DNA of 13,932 nt, taken from the NCBI GenBank assembly GCA_016213305.1, contig JACRAV010000205.1, positions 1 to 13,932 on the forward strand. Direction: 5' to 3'. The position numbers were made by a program, and so were the translations under genes. The notes beneath the pieces are model-generated. The model saw only the letters and a program-made list of their open reading frames with translations. It was not told where the DNA came from and made no database searches. The stretch is from Candidatus Zixiibacteriota bacterium (lineage in GTDB: Bacteria; Zixibacteria; MSB-5A5; GN15; FEB-12). Positions 7,206 to 13,932 of this stretch are shown here, piece by piece (within the stretch, counting starts at the first letter, position 1; every line of letters starts with the position of its first letter).

Positions 7206-8486
7206 TCAGACAAAGTCGGAGAACAGGTTCTTCTCCACCGGACCGAGCACGGTAATCGCCAGTCGCGACTCGTCGAACAACCGGTTGGCGATCTCCCGCA
7301 CCTTGGCCGGCGTGATCCGCTCGATTTCCCGGAGCGATTCACGGTAGGTCAGATACCGCCCCATCATCAGTTCAAACCGGGCGATCCGGTTCATCCGATT
7401 GGAACTCGACTCCATGCTCAAAATGATCTGCCCGCGAATCTGCGCCTTTATCTTGTCAAGTTCCGCCGACGACATCGTCTTCTTCTTCAGTTTTCGGCAT
7501 TCGGCCATCACGATATCGAACGCTTTTCGCAGGTGGGTCTTGTCCGTGCCCAGATAGACCCCGAACAAACCGCCGTCGCGGTAAAAATCGGTGAATGTAT
7601 AGACCGTGTAGGCCAGCCCTTTTTCCTCTCGAACGCGGTGAAACAGCACCGAGGACATCCCGCCCCCGAGATACGCGCTGGCCACCATCGCGGTGATCCG
7701 GTCGGGCGTATTATATCCAACACCCGGGAAACCGAGGCAGAAATGGGTCTGCCGATTATCGTCGGTCTGCATAATTGAACGCGCGGTCGCAGGCGCCACC
7801 AGCGGCAACGGCGTGGGCATATGCCCTTTCGCAAACGTGCACTTCTTCTCTACCAGCCGGACCAGCTCGCGGTGCGATACCGCGCCCGCCGCCGCCACCA
7901 CAACTCCGCCGGTGCGATAATTATCGCGGATAAAACTCAGCATGTCCGGATGCTTCAGCGACGCGATCGATTTCTGGCTCCCCATGATCGGCCGTCCCAG
8001 CGGATGGCTTCCCCAGTAGGTCTTCTGGAAAAGATCGTGAATCAAATCCGACGGGTTGTCGATCGATTCCTTGATCTCCTCGCTGATCACCTGCTTTTCC
8101 TTGGTCATGTCGGCCTGTTTGAAAGTCGCGTGACACGACATGTCGGCCAGAACGTCGATCGCTTCCGTCAGATATTCATCGGTCACTCTGGCCGTATAGC
8201 AGGTCTGTTCGCGAGTGGTGAAGGCGTTGAGCGAGCCGCCGATCGACTCCAGCGCCGAGGCCAGCTCTCTGGCCGAACGATGCTTCGTTCCCTTGAACAC
8301 CATATGCTCGACAAAATGACAGACCCCGGCCAGCTTATCCGGCTCGTTGCGTGAACCGACATCGATCCACAGCCCCAAAGATATAGAGCGAACGGCTGGA
8401 AACCGCTCGCTCAATACGCGAATCCCGTTGGGGAGAGTCGTCTTCTCGAATACGCCGGAAGACGACTCTACTTTTTGCCGATCCAT
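7206..8486 (-). CDS. M16-family zinc metallopeptidase, processing-peptidase type
   Basis: Zinc peptidase of the pitrilysin/mitochondrial processing peptidase family. The inverted zinc motif HFVEH is at 57-61 (ligands H57 and H61, catalytic E60), and the third ligand is probably E137 in VISEEIKE, 76 residues after H61 as in mitochondrial beta subunits. The second half carries the REEKGLAYTVY segment that supplies the substrate-binding Arg and Tyr, so active site and binding elements are in one chain. The length, 426 aa, fits the short one-unit bacterial forms that work as dimers. No signal peptide is present, so it is probably cytoplasmic. Its ATG overlaps the pnp stop (TGATG), which implies coupled translation. 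It corresponds to MlpA-type genes found near pnp in other bacteria. The natural substrate is not known. Confidence 0.93.
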   Translation of the reverse strand: MDRQKVESSSGVFEKTTLPNGIRVLSERFPAVRSISLGLWIDVGSRNEPDKLAGVCHFVEHMVFKGTKHRSARELASALESIGGSLNAFTTREQTCYTARVTDEYLTEAIDVLADMSCHATFKQADMTKEKQVISEEIKESIDNPSDLIHDLFQKTYWGSHPLGRPIMGSQKSIASLKHPDMLSFIRDNYRTGGVVVAAAGAVSHRELVRLVEKKCTFAKGHMPTPLPLVAPATARSIMQTDDNRQTHFCLGFPGVGYNTPDRITAMVASAYLGGGMSSVLFHRVREEKGLAYTVYTFTDFYRDGGLFGVYLGTDKTHLRKAFDIVMAECRKLKKKTMSSAELDKIKAQIRGQIILSMESSSNRMNRIARFELMMGRYLTYRESLREIERITPAKVREIANRLFDESRLAITVLGPVEKNLFSDFV

Positions 8487-10606
8487 CAGTTGTGAGAGTC
8501 CTGACCGCCGTTACCGGGCGTCGCTGAGGCGCTGGTGAGAAGCACCTTGCGCGACAAACGGACCTTCCCGTCATGGTCGATATTGATCACTTTCACATCC
8601 ATCCGGTCGCCCACCCGGCAGACGTCCTCCACCCGCTTGACACGGTTGACGTCCAGCTCCGAGATGTGCACCAGACCGTCGGTGCCCGGCATGATTTCGA
8701 CAAACGCCCCGAAATCGGTGGTGCGGCGGACTATGCCGTTATACACCTTGCCCATTTCCGGTTCGGCGACAATCGCCTGCACCCGGGCCAGCGCCGCGCG
8801 GCCGGCGTCGCCGTCAACCGTCGCGATCAGAACCGTGCCGTCGTCTTCAATATCGATCTTGGCGCCGGTCTCTTCGCAGATCGCCCGGATCACCTTGCCG
8901 CCGGGACCGATCAATTCGCCGATCTTCGACGGATTGATCTTGAGCGTGATGATTCTCGGCGCGAACTCTGACAACTGATCGCGATGACGCGAAATCGTCC
9001 GGTTCATGTTCTCGAGAATCTTCAAACGCGCATTGCGGGCGCGATCAAGCGCCGTCCGCATCGTGTCCAGGTCCAGCCCGGTGATCTTGATATCCATCTG
9101 GATCGCCGTGATGCCCGTGGCGGAACCCGCCACCTTGAAGTCCATGTCGCCGAAATGATCCTCGTCGCCGAGAATATCCGTCAAAATGGCCAGCTTGCTG
9201 TCCGATTTGATCAGACCCATGGCAATGCCCGCGATAGCCGTCTTGATCGGCACGCCGCAGTCCATGAGTGCCAGCGAAGCGCCGCAGACCGAAGCCATCG
9301 ACGAGGAACCGTTCGATTCCAGCACGTCGGAAACCACCCGCACCGTGTACGGGAAGCTGGTTTCGTTCGGAATCACCGGCAGAATCGCCCGCTCGGCGAG
9401 CGCGCCATGACCGATTTCCCGACGGCTCGTCCCGCGGATCATCTTCGTCTCGCCGGTGGAAAACGGCGGGAAATTGTAATGGAGCATATAGCTCTTGGTG
9501 GACTCCCCTTCAAGTTCGTCGAGCCGTTGCTCGTCCATCTTGGTGCCCAGGGTGATCGCCACCAGCGCCTGCGTCTGACCGCGTGTAAACAGCGCCGAAC
9601 CATGCGCGCGCGGCAGTAAGCCGACTTCGCACGTGATCTGCCGAATATCATCCGGCCCGCGGCCGTCGATCCGCTTCCCTTCGCCCAGAATCATCGAACG
9701 CATGGCGTCCGAATCCAGATCGTGAATCGCGGCTCCGATCGCCTTTGTCTTCTCCGGGAACTCGGTCGACAGAGCTTCCTGAATCGACTTCTCCAACTGC
9801 TTCTTGGAATCGCGGCGGGTGTCCTTGTCGGCTATCCGATTGAACTCGACCAGCTTGGTCCCTGCCAGTTCCTTCACCCGCGCCACCAGCGCGGCATCGA
9901 TGACCACCGGCGTGTAGGTGAACTTCGCCTTGCCGCAGGCCCGCGCCAGTTCGTCGATCTTCGCCACGATCTTCTTGATATGATCGTGCCCGAATGCCAG
10001 CGCCCGAACCAGGTCTTCCTCGCTGACCTCACGACCGCCCCCTTCGACCATCGTGATCGAGTCGGCCGAACCGGCCATCGTGATATACATGTCCGACTCT
10101 TCCATCTGCGGAATGAGCGGATTGATGACCAGCTCCCCGTCGATCCGTCCCACGCGCACTCCCGCGATCGTCTTGGTCATCGGAACGTCCGAGATCGCCA
10201 GCGCGGCGGCCGTGCCGATCAATCCCAGAATGTCCGTGTCGTTCTTCTGATCGTGCGAGATGATGTACGTGATGCACTGCGTCTCGCAGAAGAAGTCGTC
10301 CGGAAAAAGCGGCCGGATCGGACGATCGATGATGCGCGCCGAGAGAATGTCCTTCTCCGATGGCCGCCCCTCGCGCTTGAAGAATCCCCCCGGAATCTTT
10401 CCGGCGGCGTATGACTTCTCCCGGTACTCCACCGTCAGCGGGAAAAAGTCCTGGCCCTCTTTGGGCTCCGTTTGCGCGCACACGGTCGAAATGACCATCG
10501 AGTCGCCGTACCGCACGGTCACCGCGCCGTTCGACTGCTTCGCCATTTTGCCGCTTTCGATGGTCAGCTTGCGACCACCAATTTCAATTTCAACTGAATG
10601 AACCAT
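8486..10606 (-). CDS. pnp: Polyribonucleotide nucleotidyltransferase (PNPase)
   Basis: Phosphorolytic 3'-5' exoribonuclease of mRNA decay that can also add tails. Domains in order: first RNase PH domain (about 10-140, with FFKREGRPSEKDILSARIID), a helical linker (about 145-300), second RNase PH domain (about 310-540), KH domain (about 552-612, loop GPGGK at 567-571) and S1 domain (about 618-690). Phosphate-site serines lie in SSSMAS at 435-440. The metal-site aspartates are in GDMDFKVAG at 486-494 and MDIKI at 504-508. The length, 706 aa, is standard. AGGAAAG lies four bases before the ATG. The gene starts 19 bases after the rpsO stop, too short a gap for the long processed leader hairpin of E. 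coli pnp, so autoregulation of that kind is not evident. Its stop overlaps the start of the M16 peptidase gene. Confidence 0.98.
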   Translation of the reverse strand: MVHSVEIEIGGRKLTIESGKMAKQSNGAVTVRYGDSMVISTVCAQTEPKEGQDFFPLTVEYREKSYAAGKIPGGFFKREGRPSEKDILSARIIDRPIRPLFPDDFFCETQCITYIISHDQKNDTDILGLIGTAAALAISDVPMTKTIAGVRVGRIDGELVINPLIPQMEESDMYITMAGSADSITMVEGGGREVSEEDLVRALAFGHDHIKKIVAKIDELARACGKAKFTYTPVVIDAALVARVKELAGTKLVEFNRIADKDTRRDSKKQLEKSIQEALSTEFPEKTKAIGAAIHDLDSDAMRSMILGEGKRIDGRGPDDIRQITCEVGLLPRAHGSALFTRGQTQALVAITLGTKMDEQRLDELEGESTKSYMLHYNFPPFSTGETKMIRGTSRREIGHGALAERAILPVIPNETSFPYTVRVVSDVLESNGSSSMASVCGASLALMDCGVPIKTAIAGIAMGLIKSDSKLAILTDILGDEDHFGDMDFKVAGSATGITAIQMDIKITGLDLDTMRTALDRARNARLKILENMNRTISRHRDQLSEFAPRIITLKINPSKIGELIGPGGKVIRAICEETGAKIDIEDDGTVLIATVDGDAGRAALARVQAIVAEPEMGKVYNGIVRRTTDFGAFVEIMPGTDGLVHISELDVNRVKRVEDVCRVGDRMDVKVINIDHDGKVRLSRKVLLTSASATPGNGGQDSHN

Positions 10607-10625
10607 ATTTCTTTCCTATTACTTG

Positions 10626-10895
10626 TTACCGGCGCAGACCGAGTTTTTCGACGATATCCCGGTACGCCTCTATGTCGCGATCCTTCAGATAGTCCAGCAG
10701 TCGTCGACGCTGGCCCACCTGCTTGAGCAGTCCGTGCCGGCTGTGAAAATCCTTCGGGTGGGACTGCAGGTGATTGGTGAGATACGTGATCCGCTCCGTC
10801 AACAGCGCAATCTGCACTTCGGGCGAACCCGTATCGGTTTCGTGAAGGCGGTATGACTGCATCACGTTCGCCTTCGTCTCTTTCGTCACTGACAT
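10626..10895 (-). CDS. rpsO: 30S ribosomal protein S15
   Basis: Primary 16S rRNA-binding protein of the 30S platform. The 89-residue length is exactly typical, and the helices carry the conserved stretch TGSPEVQIALLTERI (22-36). The H-rich turn HPKDFHSRHGLL (46-57) and the tail QRRRLLDYLKDRD (62-74) are also characteristic. The ATG lies inside the last codons of ribF (10-base overlap) and is preceded by AGGAG seven bases upstream. S15 represses its own mRNA in several bacteria through leader structures; here any such structure would have to lie inside the ribF coding region, and I did not identify one. It is followed by pnp, the common order. Confidence 0.98.
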   Translation of the reverse strand: MSVTKETKANVMQSYRLHETDTGSPEVQIALLTERITYLTNHLQSHPKDFHSRHGLLKQVGQRRRLLDYLKDRDIEAYRDIVEKLGLRR

Positions 10896-11839
10896 GTTGT
10901 TTCTCCTTTTCCAATTATTCCCAACACGTTCATTTTATCGTTTGCCATCTGCTCGGCCAGCTCGCCGGTTGAGGCGAACTTCCGTCCCTCGCGGATGAAA
11001 TGCGTCGGATAGACGCAAATCTCCGCATCGTATATATCCCGGTCAAAATCGAATAGATTCGCCTCGACCGTCACCGCTTTCGCGGCGTTGAAATGGTTGT
11101 GGCCGATGAACATCATGCCCATCTTCTTCTCCGACTGCACTTCCACCCGGCAGGCGTACACCCCCGGAAACGGCAAGAGCTTGTCCTGGCCATAATTCAC
11201 GTTCGCGGTTGGATACCCCAGCTTCCGGCCGAGGCCTATGCCGCGCTCCACCGTACCGAATATAGCATATTCATGACCGAGAAGCGCCACTGCCTCTCGT
11301 AGATGCCCCTCGTGCATCGCCGCCCGTATCCGCGAGGACGACACCGGCCTGCCGGAGACCATCACCGGCTCCACTACTTCCACGTCGAACCCTACCTGTC
11401 CGCCGATCCGCTTCAAGTCGGCGATCCCGCCGCCGCGATTCTTGCCAAAAGCGTGGTCGTACCCGACAATGAGTTTGCGGGCGCCAAGTTGCCGGACCAG
11501 TATCTCCTGCGCGAACCGCTCGGCCGACATCTCCTTTAACTGCTCGTTGAACTCGAGCACCACCACCGCTCCGCCATGAAAACAGGGCATGAAATGCTCT
11601 TTCTCATCGAGCGTCGTGAGCATCAGCGGGTAGTTCTGCGGCGTCACCAGCACCCGGGGGTGTGGATGAAACGTCACCACCACCGGTTCCAGTCCGGTTT
11701 CGCGCGCCAGTTCGTTCAATCGCTTGAGGATCGCCTGGTGTCCCAGATGGATGCCGTCGAACGTCCCCACCGTAACCACCGTCCCGGCTCCATGAGATCG
11801 AGTGAATTCACCGGCGGATTTGTAAAATGCGAACGTCAA
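10886..11839 (-). CDS. ribF: Bifunctional riboflavin kinase / FAD synthetase
   Basis: Makes FMN from riboflavin, then FAD from FMN and ATP, in the cytoplasm. The N-terminal adenylyltransferase domain has GTFDGIHLGH at 25-34 (nucleotidyl-transfer motif HLGH at 31-34) and SSSRIR at 167-172. The C-terminal flavokinase domain has LGYPTANV at 207-214, with the kinase-specific PTAN, and ends with the EANLFDFDRDIYD segment around 259-271 that includes the catalytic Glu region. The length, 317 aa, is typical. The start is TTG at 11839, sharing TTGA with the truB stop. GAGGGTG sits upstream at normal distance, and no other in-frame start gives a complete N-terminus. It overlaps rpsO at its 3' end. Confidence 0.96.
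   Translation of the reverse strand: MTFAFYKSAGEFTRSHGAGTVVTVGTFDGIHLGHQAILKRLNELARETGLEPVVVTFHPHPRVLVTPQNYPLMLTTLDEKEHFMPCFHGGAVVVLEFNEQLKEMSAERFAQEILVRQLGARKLIVGYDHAFGKNRGGGIADLKRIGGQVGFDVEVVEPVMVSGRPVSSSRIRAAMHEGHLREAVALLGHEYAIFGTVERGIGLGRKLGYPTANVNYGQDKLLPFPGVYACRVEVQSEKKMGMMFIGHNHFNAAKAVTVEANLFDFDRDIYDAEICVYPTHFIREGRKFASTGELAEQMANDKMNVLGIIGKGETTCQ
10903..10907 (-). promoter_or_regulatory. Ribosome binding site of rpsO inside ribF
   Basis: AGGAG lies seven bases before the S15 ATG and within the ribF codons for Gly-Lys-Gly-Glu near its end. It lets S15 be translated at a high rate independently of ribF despite the overlap. Confidence 0.75.
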
Positions 11840-12783
11840 TTGAGCACCCTCAAATAATTGAACAACGCCTTCCCCGGATCGCTCCCGATCGAACGGGAAT
11901 CAACGCCAGCCGTGCCGATTGCCAGCACATTCCCGACCGAATCCTTCAGGACCACCCGGTCCCCAACATGAAATTCTCCGTCCACACCGACCAGATCGGG
12001 CAATTTCAGCGGTCTGCCGTTCACCACCTGCCGTCCAAAATCATCGGACACCTTGAACGCCCCCATCTGAAGCGCTTTTTCAAGTGGCAGTATAAGCCCC
12101 GCCAGGCGGTGTGACTTGGCCCGCTTGACTAATTCATCAAGGGTCACCGCATCGCTCACCGAATAGTCGCCAACCATCGTCCGGCGCAGTTCCGCCAGAT
12201 ATGCCCCGCATCCCAGCCGCGCTCCCAGATCGTGCGCCAGACTGCGGACATACGCCCCCTTAGTACAGGTAAGCTCGATCCGCATATACGGCGCATGGTA
12301 CGACAGCAGTCGGATCGACTTGAACTCTACTTCGCGCTCCGGCGGCTCCACTTCCTCGCCGCGCCGAACCGAGCGATGCAACGGCACGCCGCGCACTTTC
12401 ACCGCCGAGTATGCCGGCACCACCTGTTTCACTTTTCCGATGTATTCCGCCAGAAGCCCCTCAAGGCGTGCTTTACTTAGCTCCGGAACTTCGCCCGCCG
12501 GGATGGAATCGTCCAGACCTTCGGCGTCATACGTCGGCGAGGTCCGCCCGAAACAGATATCGGCGACATAGGTCTTATCAAAGTTCGATATAAATTGCAC
12601 AATCTTCGTAGCGCGTCCCAGACACAGGATCAGAAGTCCCGTCGCCCGCGGATCGAGCGTGCCGGTGTGGCCGACACCCTTCTGACCGATGAAATACCGC
12701 ACCTTGGCCACCACGTCGTGGCTGGTCATGCCGGACGGTTTGTCCACCAGAAGAATCCCATGCCAGGGTTCAGGAACGGGCAT
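11836..12783 (-). CDS. truB: tRNA pseudouridine(55) synthase TruB
   Basis: Converts U55 in the T-loop of tRNAs to pseudouridine. The N-terminal GILLVDKPSGMTSHDVV (9-25) and the catalytic loop GHTGTLDPRATGLL (38-51), with nucleophile D44, identify the family. Further conserved parts are the QVVPAYSAVKVRGVPLH segment in the middle and CTKGAYVRSLAHDLG in the catalytic domain. The C-terminus contains a PUA-like strand set (LVGVDGEFHVGDRVVL). The length, 315 aa, is normal. The ATG is preceded by GGAGG at six bases and overlaps the nrnA 3' end by 14 bases. The stop overlaps the TTG start of ribF. It lies in the classical rbfA-truB-ribF-rpsO order. Confidence 0.97.
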   Translation of the reverse strand: MPVPEPWHGILLVDKPSGMTSHDVVAKVRYFIGQKGVGHTGTLDPRATGLLILCLGRATKIVQFISNFDKTYVADICFGRTSPTYDAEGLDDSIPAGEVPELSKARLEGLLAEYIGKVKQVVPAYSAVKVRGVPLHRSVRRGEEVEPPEREVEFKSIRLLSYHAPYMRIELTCTKGAYVRSLAHDLGARLGCGAYLAELRRTMVGDYSVSDAVTLDELVKRAKSHRLAGLILPLEKALQMGAFKVSDDFGRQVVNGRPLKLPDLVGVDGEFHVGDRVVLKDSVGNVLAIGTAGVDSRSIGSDPGKALFNYLRVLN

Positions 12784-13795
12784 TAAGTTCCTCCGTCAAA
12801 CGCTTGATCATATCCACTCGAACTTCGGCCATCGGCTTTGGAATGGTACATCCGGCCGCGTTGAAATGCCCGCCGCCGCCATACTCCGCCGCGATTGCCG
12901 ACACATTCACGCCATTTGACGACCGCAATGACACTTTTGTGCCGCTGGAGTTGGCTTCTTTGAGCAGTATCCCCGCCACCACTCCCCGGTTCGCCATCGT
13001 GAAGTCAACCAGACCGTCCGACTCGGGCTCTTCCGCCCCGGTCGAGGCAAACATCTCCTTGGTCAGCGTCAGCATGCAGATCCGCCCCGAATCATGAAAC
13101 TCCACTGTATTCAGCACCCGTCCGATCAACTTGATCGTCGTGGGGCGCATATTGTAATACACTTGATCGCAAATCCACCGGGGGTCGGCCCCCGCCTCCA
13201 TCAATGACGCGGCTACCCGCATCGTGTGAGCGGTGGTCGATTGATATCGAAATCGACCCGAATCCGTCAGAATGGCGGTGTACAACTGCGTGGCCACATC
13301 GCGACTCGGAACATACCCGACCATCCCGAAATAATCGCTGACCATTTCCCCCACCGACGACGCACCAATATCCACCCAGTTGATCGCGCCAAAAGCCATC
13401 GAATCACGATGATGATCGATGCTTATCACCGTCGTCCGGTCCGTCAGAAATTCGGCCGCCGAACCAACCCGCTCCAATGTGGGACACTCAAGAATTATCG
13501 CCGTATCGATCGCCAGCCCTTTCGGGAAACTGTTGGCCGGCATAATCTGCTCCACACCGGGCAGAAATGCGTATTTGTCGGGGATTTGCGAATCTCGCAT
13601 CAGGTGAATGGTCTTGCCCAGGTCTCGCAGATATTGCCCCATCGCCAACTGCGATCCCAGCGCGTCGCCATCGGGATCGACATGCGACACCACCAGCACA
13701 TGGCTAGATCGTTCCACGGCGTCCCTGATCTGGGACACCAGCGCCGAGGTGTCAGGCACTGCGATATTATTCTGGACGCTGACTCTTGATTTCAT
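12770..13795 (-). CDS. nrnA: DHH/DHHA1 phosphoesterase, NrnA-type oligoribonuclease / pAp phosphatase
   Basis: Manganese-dependent phosphoesterase expected to degrade 2- to 5-nucleotide RNAs and often 3'-phosphoadenosine 5'-phosphate. Motif I is SHVDPDGDALGS at 37-48. The name-giving DHH is at 127-129 within ISIDHH. The DHHA1 substrate-binding motif is GGGGHFNAAG at 306-315. The usual motif II Asp after the strand following residue 97 appears as Glu (E103 in IILECPTLERVG), unusual for a metal ligand. At 341 aa the protein is slightly longer than typical, owing to an N-terminal stretch. The ATG at 13795 overlaps rbfA by 29 bases without a clear ribosome binding site. An in-frame GTG at 13759, seven bases after the rbfA stop, is an alternative start. 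It lies between rbfA and truB, a common position in several phyla. Confidence 0.92.
   Translation of the reverse strand: MKSRVSVQNNIAVPDTSALVSQIRDAVERSSHVLVVSHVDPDGDALGSQLAMGQYLRDLGKTIHLMRDSQIPDKYAFLPGVEQIMPANSFPKGLAIDTAIILECPTLERVGSAAEFLTDRTTVISIDHHRDSMAFGAINWVDIGASSVGEMVSDYFGMVGYVPSRDVATQLYTAILTDSGRFRYQSTTAHTMRVAASLMEAGADPRWICDQVYYNMRPTTIKLIGRVLNTVEFHDSGRICMLTLTKEMFASTGAEEPESDGLVDFTMANRGVVAGILLKEANSSGTKVSLRSSNGVNVSAIAAEYGGGGHFNAAGCTIPKPMAEVRVDMIKRLTEELNARS
12790..12794 (-). promoter_or_regulatory. Strong ribosome binding site of truB inside nrnA
   Basis: GGAGG lies six bases before the truB ATG and within the codons for Thr-Glu-Glu near the nrnA end. It confirms the truB start and the 14-base overlap of the two genes. 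Confidence 0.8.
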
Positions 13796-13932
13796 TCAGC
13801 AACTGCTCAATTCGTACGGACTGTTCTATGGAAGGATCGAACTTGAAGGCGAACTCCGGTATGTGCCGGATGCTCAATTGACGGCCAATTTCCATGCGGA
13901 TACGCCGACTCTCCCCGTCGAGATACTGCCTC
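13767..13932 (-). CDS. rbfA: Ribosome-binding factor A, C-terminal part only
   Basis: The last 54 codons of a gene that runs past the right edge, ending in TAA. The translation contains IRMEIGRQLSIRHIPEFAF followed by KFDPSIEQSVRIEQLL, which matches the end of the RbfA KH-type domain (conserved pattern of Arg-x-x-(I/V)-G-x-x-(L/I)-x-(I/L)-R-x-x-P-E-(L/F) with a downstream F-x-x-D-x-S). RbfA binds the 30S subunit during maturation of 16S rRNA. The C-terminus is short, with few residues after the domain. It overlaps nrnA by 29 bases. infB and nusA would be expected upstream, beyond the window. Confidence 0.88.
   Translation of the reverse strand, partial: RQYLDGESRRIRMEIGRQLSIRHIPEFAFKFDPSIEQSVRIEQLLNEIKSQRPE

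Noticed and set aside
6981..7778. 265-codon plus-strand frame opposite the M16 peptidase and deacetylase genes
   Set aside because: It crosses two well-supported genes antisense, has no recognisable motif, and its composition is that of a shadow frame.
8984..10414. Long open frames of 211 and 230 codons on the plus strand
   Set aside because: They lie wholly opposite pnp and have Arg/His-rich low-order translations; they result from codon bias of the real gene, which is certain.
10607..10625. Autoregulatory leader hairpin of pnp as in E. coli
   Set aside because: Only 19 bases separate rpsO and pnp, and no long stem is visible there.

Overview
This window comes from a moderately GC-rich bacterial chromosome (GC judged by eye) and holds two convergent gene blocks with almost no non-coding DNA. 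Every gene reads as intact except the one cut by the right edge. I see no rRNA, tRNA, CRISPR array, insertion sequence, phage gene or toxin-antitoxin pair. The organism cannot be named from this sequence. The leucyl-tRNA synthetase is of bacterial type with zinc-ribbon cysteines. The pnp cluster carries an M16 peptidase and a NodB-type deacetylase. These point loosely to an uncultured lineage of the FCB group or a similar phylum, but that is an inference. A secreted penicillin-binding-type enzyme shows the cell makes peptidoglycan.

Left block, plus strand, 74-3756: four tightly packed genes. They encode a NatA-like ABC ATPase, its NatB/ABC-2-type permease, a secreted S11-family D-Ala-D-Ala peptidase (PBP7-like), and a YhbS-like GNAT acetyltransferase. 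ATPase and permease overlap by 8 bases with a strong ribosome binding site, so they very probably form one export complex. The last two genes follow at 6- and 7-base gaps. Bases 1-73 hold small inverted repeats and possibly the end of an upstream gene.

Convergent junction, 3757-3840: no classic terminator with a U-tract, but several inverted repeats, including a perfect 16-base AT palindrome.

Right block, minus strand, 13932 down to 3841, read in transcription order: rbfA (3' end only), nrnA, truB, ribF, rpsO, pnp, an M16 zinc peptidase, a polysaccharide deacetylase, then leuS after a gap of 80 bases. The first six are the widely conserved ribosome-maturation and RNA-metabolism cluster that usually follows nusA-infB. 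They cover 30S maturation (RbfA), nanoRNA/pAp turnover (NrnA), tRNA pseudouridine 55 (TruB), FMN/FAD synthesis (RibF), ribosomal protein S15 and mRNA decay (PNPase). Most junctions overlap by 1 to 29 bases, so translational coupling is likely.

This is mainly a housekeeping region and I found no convincing new multi-gene system. The points most worth checking are a 13-codon leucine-containing ORF in the leuS leader that shares ATGA with the deacetylase stop; an Asp-to-Glu change at a probable metal-binding position of NrnA; the deacetylase without a signal peptide next to an M16 peptidase; the palindromic convergent junction; and the export pump grouped with a cell-wall peptidase.
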